Of a stretch of DNA of 64,000 bases, positions 62,175 through 64,000 are shown in pieces. Source of the DNA: Demequina sp. NBRC 110052 (GTDB lineage: Bacteria; Actinomycetota; Actinomycetes; Actinomycetales; Demequinaceae); contig NZ_BBRI01000003.1 of the NCBI RefSeq assembly GCF_002090075.1, positions 672,103 through 736,102 on the forward strand, read 5' to 3'. A program made the position numbers and the translations under genes. The notes under the pieces were generated by a model. The model had not been told where the DNA came from. It searched no databases and saw nothing but the letters and a program-made list of their open reading frames with translations. The stretch's first letter is position 1. Each line of letters begins with the position of its first letter.

Positions 62175-63206
62175 TCATCGGTTGTTCTTGGCCTCCAGGT
62201 AGGCCTCAAGGTTGTCTGCAGTGACGACCTGGGTCGGGAACAGGATGGTCTTCGCATCGATGTCGTCCCATGCAGGCGAGTCACCTTCAAGCAGCTGCAG
62301 CGCCGTCAGCGCCGCGAGTCGGCCAAGCCCGTAGAAGTCCTGGCCAATGGTGGCGGACAGCGTTCCATCAGCGATGGCGTCGAGCTCCTGCTGGGTGCCA
62401 TCGATTCCGATGATGACGACGCCGTCCTGGCCAATCGACCGGCCGGACTCGAGGACCGCGCGCGATGCGCCGAGGGCCGTTCCGCCGTTGGTGCCAAAGA
62501 TGGCCTTCACGTCCGGGTTCGCCGCAAGGATGTCCTTGGCCGCGGTGTAGCCGCCTTCGACGGTGTCGTTGCCATCCACGGAAGCGACGATCGTGAAGTC
62601 GCCGTTCGCGGCCATGACCTCCTCGAATCCCGCGTCACGATCCTCGCCGACAACCGAGCCTGCGTGAAGCTCGATGATCGCCACCTCGTAGGGAGGCTCG
62701 GAGGAAGACGTCAACTGCTCGATGATGTAGTTGGCAGCCTGCCTGCCCGCCTCGACGCTGTCCGACACGACGTATGCGTCGTAGCTTCCAGCCACTCCGA
62801 TGTCGCCGATGACGACGGGGATCTGGTTCTGGTGGGCAAGGTCAATGGTCTGCGGCAGTGCCGCAGGCTGCACGGGAGTGACGATGAGGCCGGAGATCCC
62901 CTGGTTGATCAGGTCGGCGCTACCAGAGACCTGGGTGGCCTCCGAGCTCTTCTGGTCGGCGACGATCAGTTCTGCGCCGCCCTCCTCGGCTCCGGCCCGG
63001 ACACCGGCCTCCCACTCCTGGAACGCGGGGTTCGAAAGGTCGTACACGGAGTAGCCGAGCTTGAGCGGCGACTTCGCCACGAACTCGGTAGCGGAAGCGT
63101 TGTCCGTTCCACCAGTGGTCTCGGAACCACTCGTGCAACCGACAAGGGCAATTGCGGCGACCGCGAAGGCCGCAGCCAGCCCGGTCGCTCGTGACGTAGA
63201 TCGCAT
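62175..63206 (-). CDS. Sugar-binding lipoprotein of the ABC importer
   Basis: Periplasmic-binding-protein type I (RbsB-like) lipoprotein of 343 residues. The signal peptide has RSTSRATGLAAAFAVAAIAL and the lipobox LVGC, with the lipidated Cys near 24. The mature domain shows LGYSVYDLSNPAFQEWEAGV near 49, GISGLIVTPVQPAAL and IFGTNGGTALGASRAV, the usual RbsB layout. GAGGAG precedes the ATG. It is the first gene of the operon, with a clear promoter. Ligand unknown: probably a pentose, tetrose or polyol, from the rest of the operon. Confidence 0.92.
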   Translation of the reverse strand: MRSTSRATGLAAAFAVAAIALVGCTSGSETTGGTDNASATEFVAKSPLKLGYSVYDLSNPAFQEWEAGVRAGAEEGGAELIVADQKSSEATQVSGSADLINQGISGLIVTPVQPAALPQTIDLAHQNQIPVVIGDIGVAGSYDAYVVSDSVEAGRQAANYIIEQLTSSSEPPYEVAIIELHAGSVVGEDRDAGFEEVMAANGDFTIVASVDGNDTVEGGYTAAKDILAANPDVKAIFGTNGGTALGASRAVLESGRSIGQDGVVIIGIDGTQQELDAIADGTLSATIGQDFYGLGRLAALTALQLLEGDSPAWDDIDAKTILFPTQVVTADNLEAYLEAKNNR

Positions 63207-63242
63207 CTCGTTCTCTCTCCTCTTTGAAAGCGAACAGCATAT

Positions 63243-63297
63243 CTATGCAGTTCTGGATAGGTTTTCTAAATGTAGCCGCGTCGGGTACGAGAGTCAA
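63243..63297 (-). promoter_or_regulatory. Sugar-operon promoter with dyad at the start site
   Basis: On the minus strand TTGACT (63292-63297), a 17-base spacer and TACATT (63269-63274) form a near-consensus vegetative promoter. An 18-bp dyad, CTATGCAG-TT-CTGGATAG (63243-63260; one mismatched pair), covers the expected start of transcription and is the likely SorC-family operator. Confidence 0.7.
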
Positions 63298-63486
63298 GCG
63301 GAGTTGCAATTTCATTCATGGCTGCCTGGAGAGCGCCAGAAGACTTGTCCGGTCATCTCGTAGGTCCAGTCACTGGTCGGCAACCAGGGGTTTTAGCCCT
63401 GAAAGCCTGTCTTGATGGGCTGCGAGCACCGCCCAGTCCCGTTCACTCCACGTAGCTCTCTAGGTAAGAAGTCCTAGATCCGTGGT

Positions 63487-63504
63487 GTGGGATGGGCATC
63501 CCAC
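63487..63504 (-). terminator. Hairpin after the aldo/keto reductase gene
   Basis: GTGGGAT-GGGC-ATCCCAC: perfect 7-bp stem, 4-base loop, 5 bases past the stop codon. It separates the reductase transcript from the sugar operon. Confidence 0.5.
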
Positions 63505-63509
63505 TGCGG

Positions 63510-64000
63510 CTACCCGAAGGTGGCCGGATCTGGCCCAAGCCTGGTTCCTGCATCGAGCTCGCCGATGGCGGCAAGGTCTCCGTCATCCAGGGCGAAGTCG
63601 AACACCTCGAAGTTCGCGCGGATTCGAGACGCAGTGACGGACTTGGGAATGACGATGTTGCCCAGCTCGATGTGCCAGCGAGTCACGACCTGGGCGGGCG
63701 ACTTGCCGTACCTGTCGGCGATGTCTGTGATCACGGGGTCGGCCAGACACTTGTTCTGCGCCAGGGGGCTCCATGCTTGTGTCCTCACACCGAGCTCGGC
63801 GTTCGCACGTCGCATGTCAGCCTGCTGGAAGTAGCGATGCAATTCGATCTGATTCAGGGCCGGCGCGACGCCCGTGGCGTCTACCAGCCGGTTCAGATCA
63901 ACGTGCGTGAAGTTGGAGACGCCGATTTCTCTCGCGAGCCCCTGCTCACGCAGTTGGATCAGAGCCTCCCAGGTCTCGACGATGAGATCCTGACTTCTCG
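63510..64000 (-). CDS. Aldo/keto reductase, C-terminal part
   Basis: NADPH-dependent oxidoreductase of the AKR superfamily (2,5-diketogluconate reductase-like); the 5' end lies beyond the window. Translation of the visible strand gives LREQGLAREIGVSNFTH, then ALNQIELHRYFQQ, AWSPLAQ and the cofactor-binding IVIPKSVTASRIRANFEVFDF, in the order usual for the family. The catalytic Tyr and Lys are outside. It is on the same strand just upstream of the sugar operon but has its own terminator. It may reduce the same sugar, which is only suggested by position. Confidence 0.88.
   Translation of the reverse strand, partial: RSQDLIVETWEALIQLREQGLAREIGVSNFTHVDLNRLVDATGVAPALNQIELHRYFQQADMRRANAELGVRTQAWSPLAQNKCLADPVITDIADRYGKSPAQVVTRWHIELGNIVIPKSVTASRIRANFEVFDFALDDGDLAAIGELDAGTRLGPDPATFG

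Larger units (their letters stand above)
63207..63509. other. Promoter region of the sugar operon
   Basis: No gene. The region is AT-richer than its surroundings. Besides the promoter, dyad and terminator listed separately, it holds TCTAGG-N8-CCTAGA (63459-63478), another inverted repeat of possible regulatory use. Confidence 0.6.

Noticed and set aside
52003..63206. Autoinducer-2 (lsr) uptake and processing operon
   Set aside because: The SorC regulator, FGGY kinase and two-permease importer resemble lsr, but no LsrF or LsrG is present. Transketolase, cupin and RibB genes do not belong to it, and the kinase motifs are closer to glycerol kinase.

Overview
The window is high-GC, densely coded DNA with many four-base start/stop overlaps, GTG and TTG starts, and many starts preceded by a -10 hexamer instead of a ribosome binding site. 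A CvnABCD conservon, a UGP-family UTP-glucose-1-phosphate uridylyltransferase, LGFP repeats and galactofuran genes all point to an actinomycete. The mix fits the Micrococcales (Demequina/Cellulomonas-like), but no rRNA or other marker fixes the genus. I saw no tRNA, rRNA, CRISPR array, transposase or integrase.

Bases 1-16,100 are mostly housekeeping: the first codons of a PIN-domain gene, a conservon signalling operon (cvnABCD, minus strand), a quinone oxidoreductase preceded by a coupled 8-codon leader, an AGE-family epimerase, a Cof-type HAD phosphatase, serS, a diacylglycerol-kinase-like lipid kinase, a DUF2332 protein, the uridylyltransferase, and a secreted protein paired with a 107-residue cytosolic protein. 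Bases 16,100-19,900 hold a 2-oxoacid dehydrogenase operon (E1alpha, E1beta, E2) with a clear promoter overlaid by two adjacent dyads.

Bases 20,000-44,400 are a large surface-glycan locus. One minus-strand operon runs glf (TTG start), a GlfT2-like galactofuranosyltransferase, an ABC exporter (permease and ATPase), an SGNH acyltransferase, gmd and rmd. Divergent from it, a plus-strand set encodes a DUF6541 membrane protein, a membrane-anchored GT2, two GT4 enzymes and a UDP-glucuronate 4-epimerase-like protein. Further minus-strand genes encode a GT4, a Wzx-type flippase, a secreted protein with five LGFP-rich modules, a lipoprotein and two GT2 enzymes. Together they look able to make and export a galactofuranose- and deoxyhexose-containing wall polymer. 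The glf/glfT2/ABC part resembles mycobacterial galactan synthesis.

Bases 44,400-51,600 are again general: a coiled-coil membrane protein, a HisC-like aminotransferase, a holin-like membrane protein, purB, a MOSC protein, a CPBP protease homologue, and an 826-residue fusion of membrane helices, a degenerate kinase fold and an LPG-synthase-type flippase domain.

Bases 52,000-63,300 are a ten-gene minus-strand sugar operon read from one good promoter: lipoprotein sugar-binding protein, two-domain ATPase, two permeases, a phosphomannose-isomerase-like cupin, a glycerol-kinase-type FGGY kinase, a split transketolase, a SorC-family regulator, and a RibB-type 3,4-dihydroxybutanone-phosphate synthase translationally coupled to the regulator. 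I cannot match this combination to a pathway I know, and it is the best candidate here for an undescribed system. A partial aldo/keto reductase ends the window.
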